Assembly (NCBI RefSeq): GCF_050749805.1
Contig: NZ_CP192738.1
Coordinates: 4,216,001-4,280,000, forward strand
Length of the DNA: 64,000 nt
Source of the DNA: Hahella sp018986435
GTDB taxonomy: Bacteria > Pseudomonadota > Gammaproteobacteria > Pseudomonadales > Oleiphilaceae
Direction of reading: 5' to 3'
The position numbers and the translations under genes were made by a program. The first letter of the stretch is position 1. Each line of letters opens with the position of its first letter. The notes under the pieces were generated by a model. That model worked only from the letters and a program-made list of their open reading frames with translations, was not told the origin of the DNA and did no database searches. Positions 25,213-33,341 of the stretch are shown piece after piece.

Positions 25213-26697
25213 TCAGATAACGAATAGATCCATAAACTCGTTAACTGGCGTCGCCTCCAGCGTTTTCTGATCTTTACACAGAGAAAAAATATCGTCGCAG
25301 CGCTTACCAGGGAAACGCGTCGCCAAATTGGCGCGGAATTTTTTCTCTAGCAGAGGAATACCCTCCTCGCGACGGCGGCGATGGCCAACCGGATATTCTA
25401 CTTCAACTTTATCCGTGGACGTTCCGTCTTTGAAGAACACCTGCACCGCGTTAGCGATGGAGCGCTTGTCCGGCTCGTGATATTCCTGGCTATAGCGCTT
25501 ATCTTCTACGATTTCCATTTTGTTGCGCAGTTCATCAATAATCGGGTTCGCAGCATGGAAGTCATCTTCATAATGTTCCGCCACCAGATTACCGAACGCC
25601 AACGGCACAGCTGTCATGTATTGCAGACAGTGATCGCGGTCCGCCGCATTCGCCAGAGGGCCAACTTTAGAAATAATACGGATCGCAGATTCATGAGTCG
25701 TGATAACGATCTTATCGATATCCTGCAACCGGTCTTTGACCTGCGGATGCAACGTAACCGCCGCTTCCGCCGCTGTTTGAGAGTGGAATTCCGCAGGGAA
25801 AGAGATCTTGAACAACACGTTTTCCATCACGTATGAGCCGTAATCTCTCTGGAATTTAAACACGCGATCTTCAGGCGCCTTCACTTTTTGATCCGCCACG
25901 GTTTTGCTGAAGGATACGTCATAGAATCCCCACTGTGGAGCCGTCAGAACGCCCGGAATTCCCATCTCACCGCGCATGCTGATGTCAGCCAGACGCACCG
26001 CCCGAGAGGTGGCGTCGCCCGCCGCCCAGGACTTACGTGAACCGGCATTCGGCGCATGGCGATAAGTACGCAGCGACGAGCCGTCGACCCAGGCCTGTGA
26101 AACCGCCGCCATAATCTGCTCTCTATCCCCGCCTTTCAGCTTGGTCACCACAGCGGTGGAAGCAATACGCACCAATAGCACATGACACAGACCCACACGG
26201 TTGAAGCTGTTCTCCAGAGCAATGACGCCTTGGATTTCATGAGCCATGATCATGGCTTCCAGAACATCCCGCATGGTCAAAGGCTCTTTCCCCGCTGCGA
26301 CGCACTTCTGAGACAAGTAGTCCGCCACCGCCAGAATACCGCCCAGGTTATCGGAGGGATGACCCCACTCCGCCGCCAGCCAAGTATCGTTGTAATCCAA
26401 CCAGCGAATGATACAACCGATATCCCATGCCGCCTTAACAGGGTCCAGACGGAATTGCGTACCAGGAACGCGAGCGCCATTGGGCACGACCGTGCCCTCC
26501 ACAATCGGGCCCAAGTGCTTGGTGCACTCGGGAAATCTCAGCGCCAACAGGCCACACCCCAGAGTGTCCATCAAGCAGTTTCTTGCAGTATCCAGCGCTT
26601 CCTGGGATTCGATTTTGAAATTCAGGACATAGTCAGCAATATCCTGAATGACCTTGTCATAATCAGGACGATCATTCAGATCTACATTCGCACCCAT
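25213..26697 (-). CDS. prpD: 2-methylcitrate dehydratase PrpD
   Basis: A 494-residue MmgE/PrpD family protein that dehydrates 2-methylcitrate to 2-methyl-cis-aconitate in the cytosolic methylcitrate cycle for propionyl-CoA. The N-terminus VIQDIADYVLNFKIESQEAL followed by LMDTLGCGLLAL and IIRWLDYNDTWLAAEWGHPSDNLGGIL matches PrpD proper, including the conserved DYNDT and GHPSDN motifs, rather than the shorter IDS-epimerase or MmgE relatives. Length is normal (E. coli PrpD 483). It is the last gene of the operon after prpC, 30 bases apart. The presence of PrpD fits the absence of the alternative acnD/prpF pair here. A housekeeping aconitase elsewhere would rehydrate the product. Confidence 0.95.
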   Translation of the reverse strand: MGANVDLNDRPDYDKVIQDIADYVLNFKIESQEALDTARNCLMDTLGCGLLALRFPECTKHLGPIVEGTVVPNGARVPGTQFRLDPVKAAWDIGCIIRWLDYNDTWLAAEWGHPSDNLGGILAVADYLSQKCVAAGKEPLTMRDVLEAMIMAHEIQGVIALENSFNRVGLCHVLLVRIASTAVVTKLKGGDREQIMAAVSQAWVDGSSLRTYRHAPNAGSRKSWAAGDATSRAVRLADISMRGEMGIPGVLTAPQWGFYDVSFSKTVADQKVKAPEDRVFKFQRDYGSYVMENVLFKISFPAEFHSQTAAEAAVTLHPQVKDRLQDIDKIVITTHESAIRIISKVGPLANAADRDHCLQYMTAVPLAFGNLVAEHYEDDFHAANPIIDELRNKMEIVEDKRYSQEYHEPDKRSIANAVQVFFKDGTSTDKVEVEYPVGHRRRREEGIPLLEKKFRANLATRFPGKRCDDIFSLCKDQKTLEATPVNEFMDLFVI

Positions 26698-26727
26698 TCT
26701 CTTTCTTCCTCAATTTGGTTATTCGTA

Positions 26728-27855
26728 TTAATGACGCTGTTCAATCGGAGTCCATTCAGCGGACTCTGGACCGGTATAGTCCGCCGAGGGCCGAATAATG
26801 CGATTGTTCTCACGCTGCTCTTTCACATGCGCAGCCCAACCAGTCAGGCGCGACATAACAAAAATCGGCGTGAACAATTCGGTAGGAATGCCCATGAAGT
26901 GATAGGCGGATGCATGGAAAAAGTCCGCGTTGCAGAATAGTTTTTTCTCACGCCACATGACTTCTTCACAGCGTACGGACACGGGATAGAGCACCTTGTC
27001 GCCCACTTTTTCCGACAGCTTTTGAGCCCACTTCTTAATAATGGCGTTGCGGGGATCGGATTCACGATAGATGGCGTGCCCGAAGCCCATAATTTTTTCC
27101 TTGCGCTCCAGCATGCCCATGATCTGCTCTTCCGCATCTTCGGGGCTCTTGAACTTTTCAATCATCGCCATCGCCGCTTCGTTGGCGCCGCCGTGCAAAG
27201 GACCGCGCAGCGACCCAATAGCGCCGGTAATGCATGAATGAATATCCGACAACGTAGAAGCACAAACCCTGGCCGTAAATGTCGAGGCGTTGAACTCATG
27301 TTCCGCATACAAAATCAGAGAAGCGTGCATCACTTTTTCATGCAAAGCGTCCGGCTTGCTTCCATGCAGCATGTGCAGGAAGTGCGCGCCGATGGAGTCA
27401 TCGTCAGTTTCCGTATCGATACGCACGCCATCCTGACTGAAGCGATGCCAGTAACAAATAATGGACGGGAAAAGCGCCAGCATGCGGTCGATATGATCAT
27501 CTTGCTGCGAAAAATCAGCCTCCGTCTCCAAAACGCCCAGCATGGAACAGCCGCTTCTCATCACATCCATTGGATGCGCATCGGCGGGAACTCGCTCCAG
27601 GACTTCCTTAAGAGCCTGAGGCAATGACCGCAGCGACTTCAACTTCGCCTTGTAGGCGCTCAGCTCCGCTTGATTGGGCAGCTTGCCTCGCAGCAGCAAA
27701 TAGGCCACTTCCTCAAATTCAGCTTTATCGGCAAGCACCTCAATGCCGTATCCCCGATAGGTCAAACCATGCCCTGATTGACCTACCGTGCATAGCGCCG
27801 TCTGTCCTGCGACCTGACCTCTCAGGCCCGCGCCTCCAATATTTTTTTCCGCCAT
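26728..27855 (-). CDS. prpC: 2-methylcitrate synthase PrpC
   Basis: A citrate-synthase family enzyme that condenses propionyl-CoA with oxaloacetate to 2-methylcitrate. I place the start at the ATG at 27855 (MAEKNIGGAGLRGQVAG), which has AGGAG eight bases upstream and gives 375 residues, the usual PrpC length; the in-frame ATG at 27900 lacks a ribosome site. SGHGLTYRGYGIEVLADKA is the typical short citrate-synthase start. SIILYAEHEFNASTFTARV, GPLHGGANEAAM and GFGHAIYRESDPRNAIIKKW hold the active-site His and neighbouring residues. It sits between prpB and prpD in the operon. The surrounding genes make methylcitrate synthase much more likely than citrate synthase. Confidence 0.95.
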   Translation of the reverse strand: MAEKNIGGAGLRGQVAGQTALCTVGQSGHGLTYRGYGIEVLADKAEFEEVAYLLLRGKLPNQAELSAYKAKLKSLRSLPQALKEVLERVPADAHPMDVMRSGCSMLGVLETEADFSQQDDHIDRMLALFPSIICYWHRFSQDGVRIDTETDDDSIGAHFLHMLHGSKPDALHEKVMHASLILYAEHEFNASTFTARVCASTLSDIHSCITGAIGSLRGPLHGGANEAAMAMIEKFKSPEDAEEQIMGMLERKEKIMGFGHAIYRESDPRNAIIKKWAQKLSEKVGDKVLYPVSVRCEEVMWREKKLFCNADFFHASAYHFMGIPTELFTPIFVMSRLTGWAAHVKEQRENNRIIRPSADYTGPESAEWTPIEQRH

Positions 27856-27933
27856 TGCTAATTCTCCTCTTGCATCAGACTGTTTTAAGAGTTTCGCCAA
27901 GGCGAAACCTCAATGCTTGCAGCGACTTATGCG

Positions 27934-28812
27934 TTATTTGTTTTTCCCCGCCGCAAACAGCGCATCCAATTTCTTTTCGTAATCGTGATATCCCAGAAAA
28001 TCGTATAACTCCATACGAGTCTGCATGGAATCGACCACCTCTTTCTGATCGCCTTTACTCAAAATACTTTCATACACATTCAAGGCTGCGCGATTCATCG
28101 CCCTGAAAGCGCTCAATGGATATAAAACCATCGCCACGCCGACGCCAGCCAGTTCAGCCTTGTTGTATAACGGGGTTTGCCCGAACTCAGTAATGTTGGC
28201 CAGAATAGGCGCGCTCAGCGCATCCGTGAAGGCCTGATAATGCTCCAGCTCCGTCACCGCTTCAGCGAATATGCCGTCGGCGCCAGCCTCCAGACAGGCG
28301 CCAGCGCGGTCAATCGCCGCCTGCAGCCCTTCCTGAGCAAACGCATCGGTTCGCGCCATGATGAAAAAGTCTTTGTCCGTGCGCGCATCCGCCGCGGCCT
28401 TGATCCGATCCACCATTTCTTCCTGGCTGACAATTTCTTTATTAGGCCTGTGCCCACAACGCTTTTGCGCCACCTGATCTTCAATGTGTACCGCCGCAGC
28501 CCCGGCGCGGATCATTTCTTTGACTGTACGCGAGATATTGAAGGCGCCGCCCCATCCAGTATCAATATCGACCAACAAAGGCAGCTCCGACGCCGCTGTA
28601 ATCCTGCGTACATCTTCCAGGACGTCATTCATGCTGGTCATTCCCAGGTCAGGAAGTCCAAATGACGCATTGGCCACACCACCACCTGACAAATATATAG
28701 CCTGGTGCCCCACTCTTTCCGCCATCATCGCGCAATAGGCGTTGATAGCCCCGACAATTTGCAGCGGTTGGTTATCTTCTAGCGCTTTGCGAAAGCGACG
28801 TCCTGCTGACAT
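27934..28812 (-). CDS. prpB: Methylisocitrate lyase PrpB
   Basis: An isocitrate-lyase superfamily enzyme that splits 2-methylisocitrate into pyruvate and succinate. The start is set at the ATG at 28812 (MSAGRRFRKAL), preceded by AGGGGG five bases upstream and giving 292 residues, the normal family length. A GTG further up (28854) has no ribosome site. Key motifs: GAINAYCAMMAERVG, DIDTGWGGAFNISRTV with metal-binding Asp, and HIEDQVAQKRCGHRPNK with the KRCGH catalytic Cys signature. FIMARTDAFAQEG follows. It is the first enzyme gene after the GntR regulator gene, with about 48 bases between. The regulator-prpB-prpC-prpD order supports the assignment. Confidence 0.96.
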   Translation of the reverse strand: MSAGRRFRKALEDNQPLQIVGAINAYCAMMAERVGHQAIYLSGGGVANASFGLPDLGMTSMNDVLEDVRRITAASELPLLVDIDTGWGGAFNISRTVKEMIRAGAAAVHIEDQVAQKRCGHRPNKEIVSQEEMVDRIKAAADARTDKDFFIMARTDAFAQEGLQAAIDRAGACLEAGADGIFAEAVTELEHYQAFTDALSAPILANITEFGQTPLYNKAELAGVGVAMVLYPLSAFRAMNRAALNVYESILSKGDQKEVVDSMQTRMELYDFLGYHDYEKKLDALFAAGKNK

Positions 28813-28860
28813 ATAAGCCCCCTGTTGCATACCATTGAGAGACGGACGATTCACAGCGTG

Positions 28861-29535
28861 CTATAGCTGCAACTCTCCATCGCGATACTTCCTGATTAAA
28901 TTGTTTCTCGCAGCGGAAATGTGTCGCCGCATCAAGAGTTCAGCCAATTCGCCATCCCGCTCTTCAAGCGCCTCGATAATACGCCAGTGCTCATGAAACG
29001 CTTTTTCGGGTCGACCGCTGAATGTGCTGAGACGATATCGATATAGCCTCAACAAATGATATAACTCGCCTGTCAGCATATTGCTGAGTTTGCGGTTTTT
29101 ACTGCCGGATATAATTCGGAAATGAAAGTCGAAGTCGCCTTCTTTTTGGTAATAGGCGAGTCCTTTCTCTTCCTTGATTTGCTCTGCATGGATGTCCATC
29201 AGGCGCTTCAAATCGTCTATTTCTTCTTGCGACATACGCTCTGACGCCAATCGAATCGCCATCCCCTCCAGGGATTCACGCACTTCATACAACTCAATCA
29301 GCTCTTCGAAGGTCAGCGCCACCACTCTGGCTCCAGAATGAGCCTTACGAACAATCAGCCCTCTGCCTTCCAACCTGTGCAGCGCCTCTCTCAAAGGTCC
29401 TCTGCCAAAGCCAAATTTTGCAGACAGCTCCGCCTCACTAATTTTTTCTCCTGCTCGAATGTCGCCTTTGACAATAGCTGTCTGCAGGCGTTCAAAAGCT
29501 TGGTCAGCAAGAGTTCGGGAGTCAGGCGCAGCCAT
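28861..29535 (-). CDS. GntR/FadR-subfamily regulator of the prp operon
   Basis: A GntR-family repressor, likely sensing a methylcitrate-pathway intermediate. The chosen start is the ATG at 29535 (MAAPDSRTLADQAF), giving 224 residues; upstream codons look unrelated and include an operator-like site. The N-terminal winged helix spans residues ~8-75, with KISEAELSAKFGFGRGPLREALHRLEGRGLI as the recognition region. The C-terminal FCD domain has EVRESLEGMAIRLASERMS and DFDFHFRIISGSKNRKL, with Asp/His residues that bind metal in this family. It is the first gene of its own operon, so it probably autoregulates. Three ATTGT-NN-ACAAT-like sites lie upstream and match the general GntR operator pattern. 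Ligand unknown. Confidence 0.9.
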   Translation of the reverse strand: MAAPDSRTLADQAFERLQTAIVKGDIRAGEKISEAELSAKFGFGRGPLREALHRLEGRGLIVRKAHSGARVVALTFEELIELYEVRESLEGMAIRLASERMSQEEIDDLKRLMDIHAEQIKEEKGLAYYQKEGDFDFHFRIISGSKNRKLSNMLTGELYHLLRLYRYRLSTFSGRPEKAFHEHWRIIEALEERDGELAELLMRRHISAARNNLIRKYRDGELQL

Positions 29536-29547
29536 ATTGTTTACAAT
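29536..29547 (-). promoter_or_regulatory. GntR-type operator site 1, abutting the regulator start codon
   Basis: ATTGTTTACAAT: palindromic half-sites ATTGT/ACAAT with a 2-base spacer. It lies immediately before the regulator ATG, so repressor bound here could block transcription of the prp operon. Confidence 0.6.
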
Positions 29548-29597
29548 TTTCTCCTGTATTGCGCCAACACAACCATTGCGTCGGCGCACGCCAAAGG

Positions 29598-29609
29598 ATT
29601 GTAAACAAT
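29598..29609 (-). promoter_or_regulatory. GntR-type operator site 2
   Basis: ATTGTAAACAAT, the exact complement of site 1 at 62 bp centre-to-centre distance (about six helical turns). Read on the minus strand it contains a TACAAT that could serve as a -10 box. Confidence 0.6.
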
Positions 29610-29881
29610 TTTGCCAACAAAGAGAAAGAGGCTTCAAGCCGTTTTTTACAATAGCGGAATACCCTTAAAGCAAGCTCTGCCTGGCCGCTCAGAATCACAG
29701 ATATTTATAGAAGAAGACAAAATCCATTTTTTTCATGACGTTACATGAGATTTTTGACAGCCCGACACTAAGATCCAAATAGCGTATCCGAACTAACCAC
29801 AAATGCAGAATGAATGCGAAACAAGGCGGAAGAAGAAGGAAGCGCCACTCACTTAGCCAACAGCAAGCCAATGGCGCATAG

Positions 29882-29893
29882 ATTGTTTACAAA
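29882..29893 (-). promoter_or_regulatory. GntR-type operator site 3, overlapping the murB stop
   Basis: ATTGTTTACAAA matches site 1 at 11 of 12 positions and overlaps the 3' end of murB. The ~270 bases between sites 2 and 3 hold no gene and presumably the prp promoter, which I could not place. A weaker half-site (TTTTTTACAAT) lies near 29642-29652. Confidence 0.45.
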
Positions 29894-30909
29894 ATGAGAG
29901 GCTCGACTTCCAGAGGCACGCCAAAGCGCTCCTCAACAGAGGCCTGTATTCTGGAGGCGAGTAATTTCACTTCACCACCCGACTTATGGCCAGGGTTAAT
30001 AAGCACCAAAGCCTGTTTGGGATAAACCCCAACGCCATTTTCCAGGAAGCCCTTCCAGCCACAAGCCTGAATCAGCCAACCCGCCGCCAACTTCCTAGAG
30101 CCGTCCGCCAGCGGGAAAGAGACAATGTCAGGAAATTTCTCGTTGAGAGCAAGAAAGTGCCCAGCAGACACAATAGGGTTTTTGAAAAAGCTGCCAGAAT
30201 TGGGCAATTGCACCGGATCAGGCAGCTTTTCCGTTCTAATAGCCTCCACCAATTTGGCGACCGCTCTGGCGTCACAGGGAGCGCCATCCAGCTCCCAGCG
30301 CCTTTTTAGCTCTGCATATTCGAGAACCAGGGGTGTTTCAGCCGACAGCCTGAAAGCCACCTCCCAGATCAGCCATCGCCTTCCCGGCTCCGACTTGAAA
30401 AAGCTGTCGCGGTAGCCGAAGCAGCAGTCAGACAGAGAGAACTCCCGCTCCTCAAGCGTATCCATGTGAATCGCCCGCACGGAGTGCAACCGATCCTTAA
30501 GCTCCACACCATAGGCGCCGATATTCTGAATCGGAGCGGCGCCCACTGTACCCGGAATCAGAGCCAGGTTTTCCAGCCCTACGTAGCCTTGCTCCAGCGT
30601 CCACCAGACAAACTCATGCCAGTTCTCGCCAGCGGCCGCCCGCACGATATCGCCACTGGAATCCGAAGCATCCACGCTGACGCCACGGTTCCCCATATTG
30701 ATGACAACACCTGCAAGATCACGGGTAAAAACAACGTTACTGCCGCCGCCAAGCACAAAAGCAGGGACAGATGTAGATGTCAGCTCTGACAGTACGCGTC
30801 GAATATCATCAATATTCGCCACCGTCACCATGCGCTCCGCCCGAGCGGGACACCCCATGGTGTGGCGCATCGCCAAGTCCGCATTCAACTCCCAATGCAT
30901 ATCAGCCAC
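29887..30909 (-). CDS. murB: UDP-N-acetylenolpyruvoylglucosamine reductase MurB
   Basis: A 340-residue FAD-dependent reductase that converts UDP-GlcNAc-enolpyruvate to UDP-MurNAc in cytosolic peptidoglycan synthesis. Length fits type I MurB (E. coli 342). FVLGGGSNVVFTRDLAGVVI is the FAD-binding segment. ALIPGTVGAAPIQNIGAYGVELKD is the family signature. PNSGSFFKNPIVS holds the catalytic Ser. AAGWLIQACGWKGF and the C-terminal VPLEVEPLIL are also typical, the latter with the conserved Glu. It overlaps the phosphatase gene by 8 bases and is the last gene of the comEC-to-murB run. Confidence 0.97.
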   Translation of the reverse strand: MADMHWELNADLAMRHTMGCPARAERMVTVANIDDIRRVLSELTSTSVPAFVLGGGSNVVFTRDLAGVVINMGNRGVSVDASDSSGDIVRAAAGENWHEFVWWTLEQGYVGLENLALIPGTVGAAPIQNIGAYGVELKDRLHSVRAIHMDTLEEREFSLSDCCFGYRDSFFKSEPGRRWLIWEVAFRLSAETPLVLEYAELKRRWELDGAPCDARAVAKLVEAIRTEKLPDPVQLPNSGSFFKNPIVSAGHFLALNEKFPDIVSFPLADGSRKLAAGWLIQACGWKGFLENGVGVYPKQALVLINPGHKSGGEVKLLASRIQASVEERFGVPLEVEPLIL

Positions 30910-31384
30910 GATGCTTTAGTTGTCCTTGAACATGTTCAACAAGCCCTTGGCAGGCGTCTTCCACCAAGTCCAGCACATGCTCAAACCCCTGAGGGCCGCC
31001 GTAATAGGGGTCCGGCACTTCACGCTCATCACTGGACGAAGCAAAGTCCAAAAACAACTTCACTTTAGATTGATGCTTCTGGGGGCAGATGTGTTGCAAG
31101 TTCGCGAGGTTGTCCCGATCCATCGCCAATACTAGGTCAAACTGCTCAAAGTCATCCGGGGTCACTTGTCGAGCTCGAATGTGCTCAAGGGAATAACCAC
31201 GCTTCCCGGCAAACTCACGCGCCCGACGATCAGGCAGCTCACCCGCATGCCAGCCTCCCGTGCCGGCGGAATCCACCTCCACGCAGTCCGTCAGCCCTGC
31301 ACGCTGCAGAAACGCTTCGAAAACGCCATGCGCTGTGGGCGACCGACAGATATTACCCATACACACAAACAAAATATTGATCAT
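30902..31384 (-). CDS. Low-molecular-weight protein-tyrosine phosphatase
   Basis: A 160-residue LMW-PTP of standard length. ILFVCMGNICRSPTAHGVF carries the CX5RS catalytic loop and VPDPYYGGPQGFEHVLDLV carries the general-acid Asp-Pro-Tyr motif. It overlaps kdsB upstream by 4 bases (ATGA) and murB downstream by 8. The same kdsB-ptpA-murB order occurs in Pseudomonas, so this is a housekeeping copy distinct from the Wzb-like one in the exopolysaccharide locus. No cognate kinase is nearby. Physiological substrate unknown. Confidence 0.93.
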   Translation of the reverse strand: MINILFVCMGNICRSPTAHGVFEAFLQRAGLTDCVEVDSAGTGGWHAGELPDRRAREFAGKRGYSLEHIRARQVTPDDFEQFDLVLAMDRDNLANLQHICPQKHQSKVKLFLDFASSSDEREVPDPYYGGPQGFEHVLDLVEDACQGLVEHVQGQLKHRG

Positions 31385-32148
31385 GATGTCTTGGCCATCA
31401 TCGCGCGCACGCGCTGCAAATCAGCTTCCGTATCCACTCCCGCCGGCGGAGCCTTCGCCACCACATCCACATGAATGGGCACGCCGCGCCACATGGCGCG
31501 CAGCTGCTCAAGACTTTCAATCCCCTCAAGCGGACAACTCCCCCAGGTGACATAATCCCGTAAAAAGCCAACTCGGTAAGCGTAGATGCCTATGTGGCGA
31601 TAAAAGTCATAAGTAGGAGGCAGCCCAACACCTGGGTCGGCAAAATAATCCCGCGCCCAGGGAATCGGCGCCCGGGAGAAATACAACGCCATACCCGCTT
31701 CACTTTTCACAACCTTGACGGCATTGGGATTAAATAAAGTTTCCCGGTCGTGAATTCGCTCGCACAGCGTAGCGATTCCCGCCTGCGGATTCGCCGTCAG
31801 ATTATTAGCGACCTGACTAATCAGTTCCGCCGGCAGCATCGGCTCATCCCCTTGCACGTTAACGACGATTTCATCATCGTCCAGCTCGAGAATATCCGCG
31901 CATTCCGCCAAACGATCCGTGCCTGAAGGGTGGTCCGCACGAGTCATCAGAACAGAGCCCCCGAAACCTTCCACCGCCTCAGCAATTCTCGCATCGTCCG
32001 TTGCGACAAAAATACGCTTGGCCAGACTCTCCTGCGCCCTATCGTACACATGCGCAACCATAGGCTTGCCGGCAATATCCAGTAAAGGCTTGCCTGGCAG
32101 CCTGGAGGAGCCATAACGGGCGGGAATAATGACGGTGAACACGCTCAT
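31381..32148 (-). CDS. kdsB: 3-deoxy-manno-octulosonate cytidylyltransferase KdsB
   Basis: A 255-residue cytosolic enzyme that makes CMP-KDO from CTP and KDO for lipopolysaccharide inner core. FTVIIPARYGSSRLPGKPLLDI is the nucleotide-binding signature. VATDDARIAEAVEGFGG, TDRLAECADIL and IVVNVQGDEPML are family blocks, the last with the metal-binding Asp. Length equals the family norm (E. coli 248). Position between trm112 and the phosphatase gene, with tiny or overlapping junctions, supports one operon with lpxK and msbA, joining KDO activation to lipid A synthesis and export. Confidence 0.97.
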   Translation of the reverse strand: MSVFTVIIPARYGSSRLPGKPLLDIAGKPMVAHVYDRAQESLAKRIFVATDDARIAEAVEGFGGSVLMTRADHPSGTDRLAECADILELDDDEIVVNVQGDEPMLPAELISQVANNLTANPQAGIATLCERIHDRETLFNPNAVKVVKSEAGMALYFSRAPIPWARDYFADPGVGLPPTYDFYRHIGIYAYRVGFLRDYVTWGSCPLEGIESLEQLRAMWRGVPIHVDVVAKAPPAGVDTEADLQRVRAMMAKTS

Positions 32149-32149
32149 A

Positions 32150-32332
32150 TCAGCTCAACCGCTCATCAGTAGTCAGCGTGCGCGCCTCTTTCTCCAGCAT
32201 CACCGGGATGCCGTCGCGGATAGGGAAAGCCATACCATCGTTCTTACAGACCAACTCCTGCTTTTCCCGGTCATACTTCAAGTCGCCCTTACACACTGGG
32301 CAGGCAAGGATGGCCAATAGTTTTTTATCCAT
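32150..32332 (-). CDS. Trm112-family small zinc-ribbon-like protein (YcaR)
   Basis: A 60-residue protein: LLAILACPVCKGDLKYDREKQELVCKNDG shows three cysteines in a zinc-ribbon-like arrangement, then the conserved FPIRDGIPVMLEKEAR. This is the Trm112/YcaR family (Pfam PF03966). Eukaryotic Trm112 activates methyltransferases; in bacteria the role is unclear. It is almost always found between lpxK and kdsB, as here. It overlaps lpxK by 8 bases and is one base from kdsB, so it is translated as part of the operon. Confidence 0.93.
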   Translation of the reverse strand: MDKKLLAILACPVCKGDLKYDREKQELVCKNDGMAFPIRDGIPVMLEKEARTLTTDERLS

Positions 32333-33341
32333 CTTTTTTGTGACTCCGCAATTCGTTTAGCCTGGCGTCGATCCTCTCATAAAACGTAGAGTTGAGCTCA
32401 GCGCCAACTTCCAGGTACCAAGCGTTTTCAAGATTGAACGACTTACACTTGACCGCATCCTTCTCCGTCATCAAAACGGGAAGATCATCGTTGAATTCTA
32501 TATCCTTCTGGGCGTAACTGTAATGATCAGGAAACGCATGCTGAATGGAGGCCACATCCAGATCCGCCAGGGTTGCGAAAAAGCGCCCCGGATTCCCGAT
32601 CGCCGCAACAGCATGCGCAGTGCGCCCAGCAAAGTAATTAGTACTTTTTTCTTCCTCGCCAGACACTTTTTTCCAGCGCACAGGACGTAACTGCATTGCG
32701 TAATCAGCATTGACCTGCGCATGCAAACCATTACTGACGACCAGATCCACAGACTGCACGCGCCTGACCGGTTCCCGCAAAGGGCCTGCAGGAAGACAAA
32801 GTCCATTGCCCCACCCTCGCTGCGCATCCACCACAACAATTTCCATATCCCGCGGCAATGCCAGGTGCTGCAATCCATCGTCGCTGATCACCACATCGCA
32901 ATCATATACATCCAGCAGTTTTTGCAGCGCTTCCGCCCGCTTAGGCGCCACTACAACGGGACACCCCGTGCGCATGTGAATCAGGGCAGGCTCATCGCCT
33001 GTTATTCTGGGGTCAGGATTTCGCTCCACCAGAACAGGGTATGATTCGCTCACACCGCCATATCCCCGACTAACAACGCCGGGTCTAAGTCCTCTACGCT
33101 GAAAGTACTCCACCAGCGCTACCACCAAGGGAGTTTTACCAGCGCCCCCCACCGTCAGATTGCCCACCACAATAATCGGCGGACGCATAGACGTAACACC
33201 CGCGGCGGAAGCCGGGGGCTTTGTCATAGTGAAAATGGTTTTTCTGATTGCAACGACCAACAGGTAGAGCCATGACAACGGCCACAGCAGAAATCTCCAG
33301 CGCGACTTACCGTACCAAACTCCCTCGATCCATGCGCTCAT
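32325..33341 (-). CDS. lpxK: Tetraacyldisaccharide 4'-kinase LpxK
   Basis: A 338-residue inner-membrane-associated kinase that phosphorylates the 4' position of the lipid A disaccharide precursor. An N-terminal hydrophobic helix (WRFLLWPLSWLYLLVVAI) anchors it. PIIVVGNLTVGGAGKTPLVVAL contains the P-loop. VVSRGYGG and VVISDDGLQHLALPRDMEIVVVD are family motifs, the latter with the catalytic-pocket Asp pair. VLMTEKDAVKCKSF near the C-terminus is also conserved. It overlaps msbA by 4 bases and trm112 by 8. With msbA and kdsB it forms the lipid A/KDO part of the operon. Confidence 0.97.
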   Translation of the reverse strand: MSAWIEGVWYGKSRWRFLLWPLSWLYLLVVAIRKTIFTMTKPPASAAGVTSMRPPIIVVGNLTVGGAGKTPLVVALVEYFQRRGLRPGVVSRGYGGVSESYPVLVERNPDPRITGDEPALIHMRTGCPVVVAPKRAEALQKLLDVYDCDVVISDDGLQHLALPRDMEIVVVDAQRGWGNGLCLPAGPLREPVRRVQSVDLVVSNGLHAQVNADYAMQLRPVRWKKVSGEEEKSTNYFAGRTAHAVAAIGNPGRFFATLADLDVASIQHAFPDHYSYAQKDIEFNDDLPVLMTEKDAVKCKSFNLENAWYLEVGAELNSTFYERIDARLNELRSHKKDG

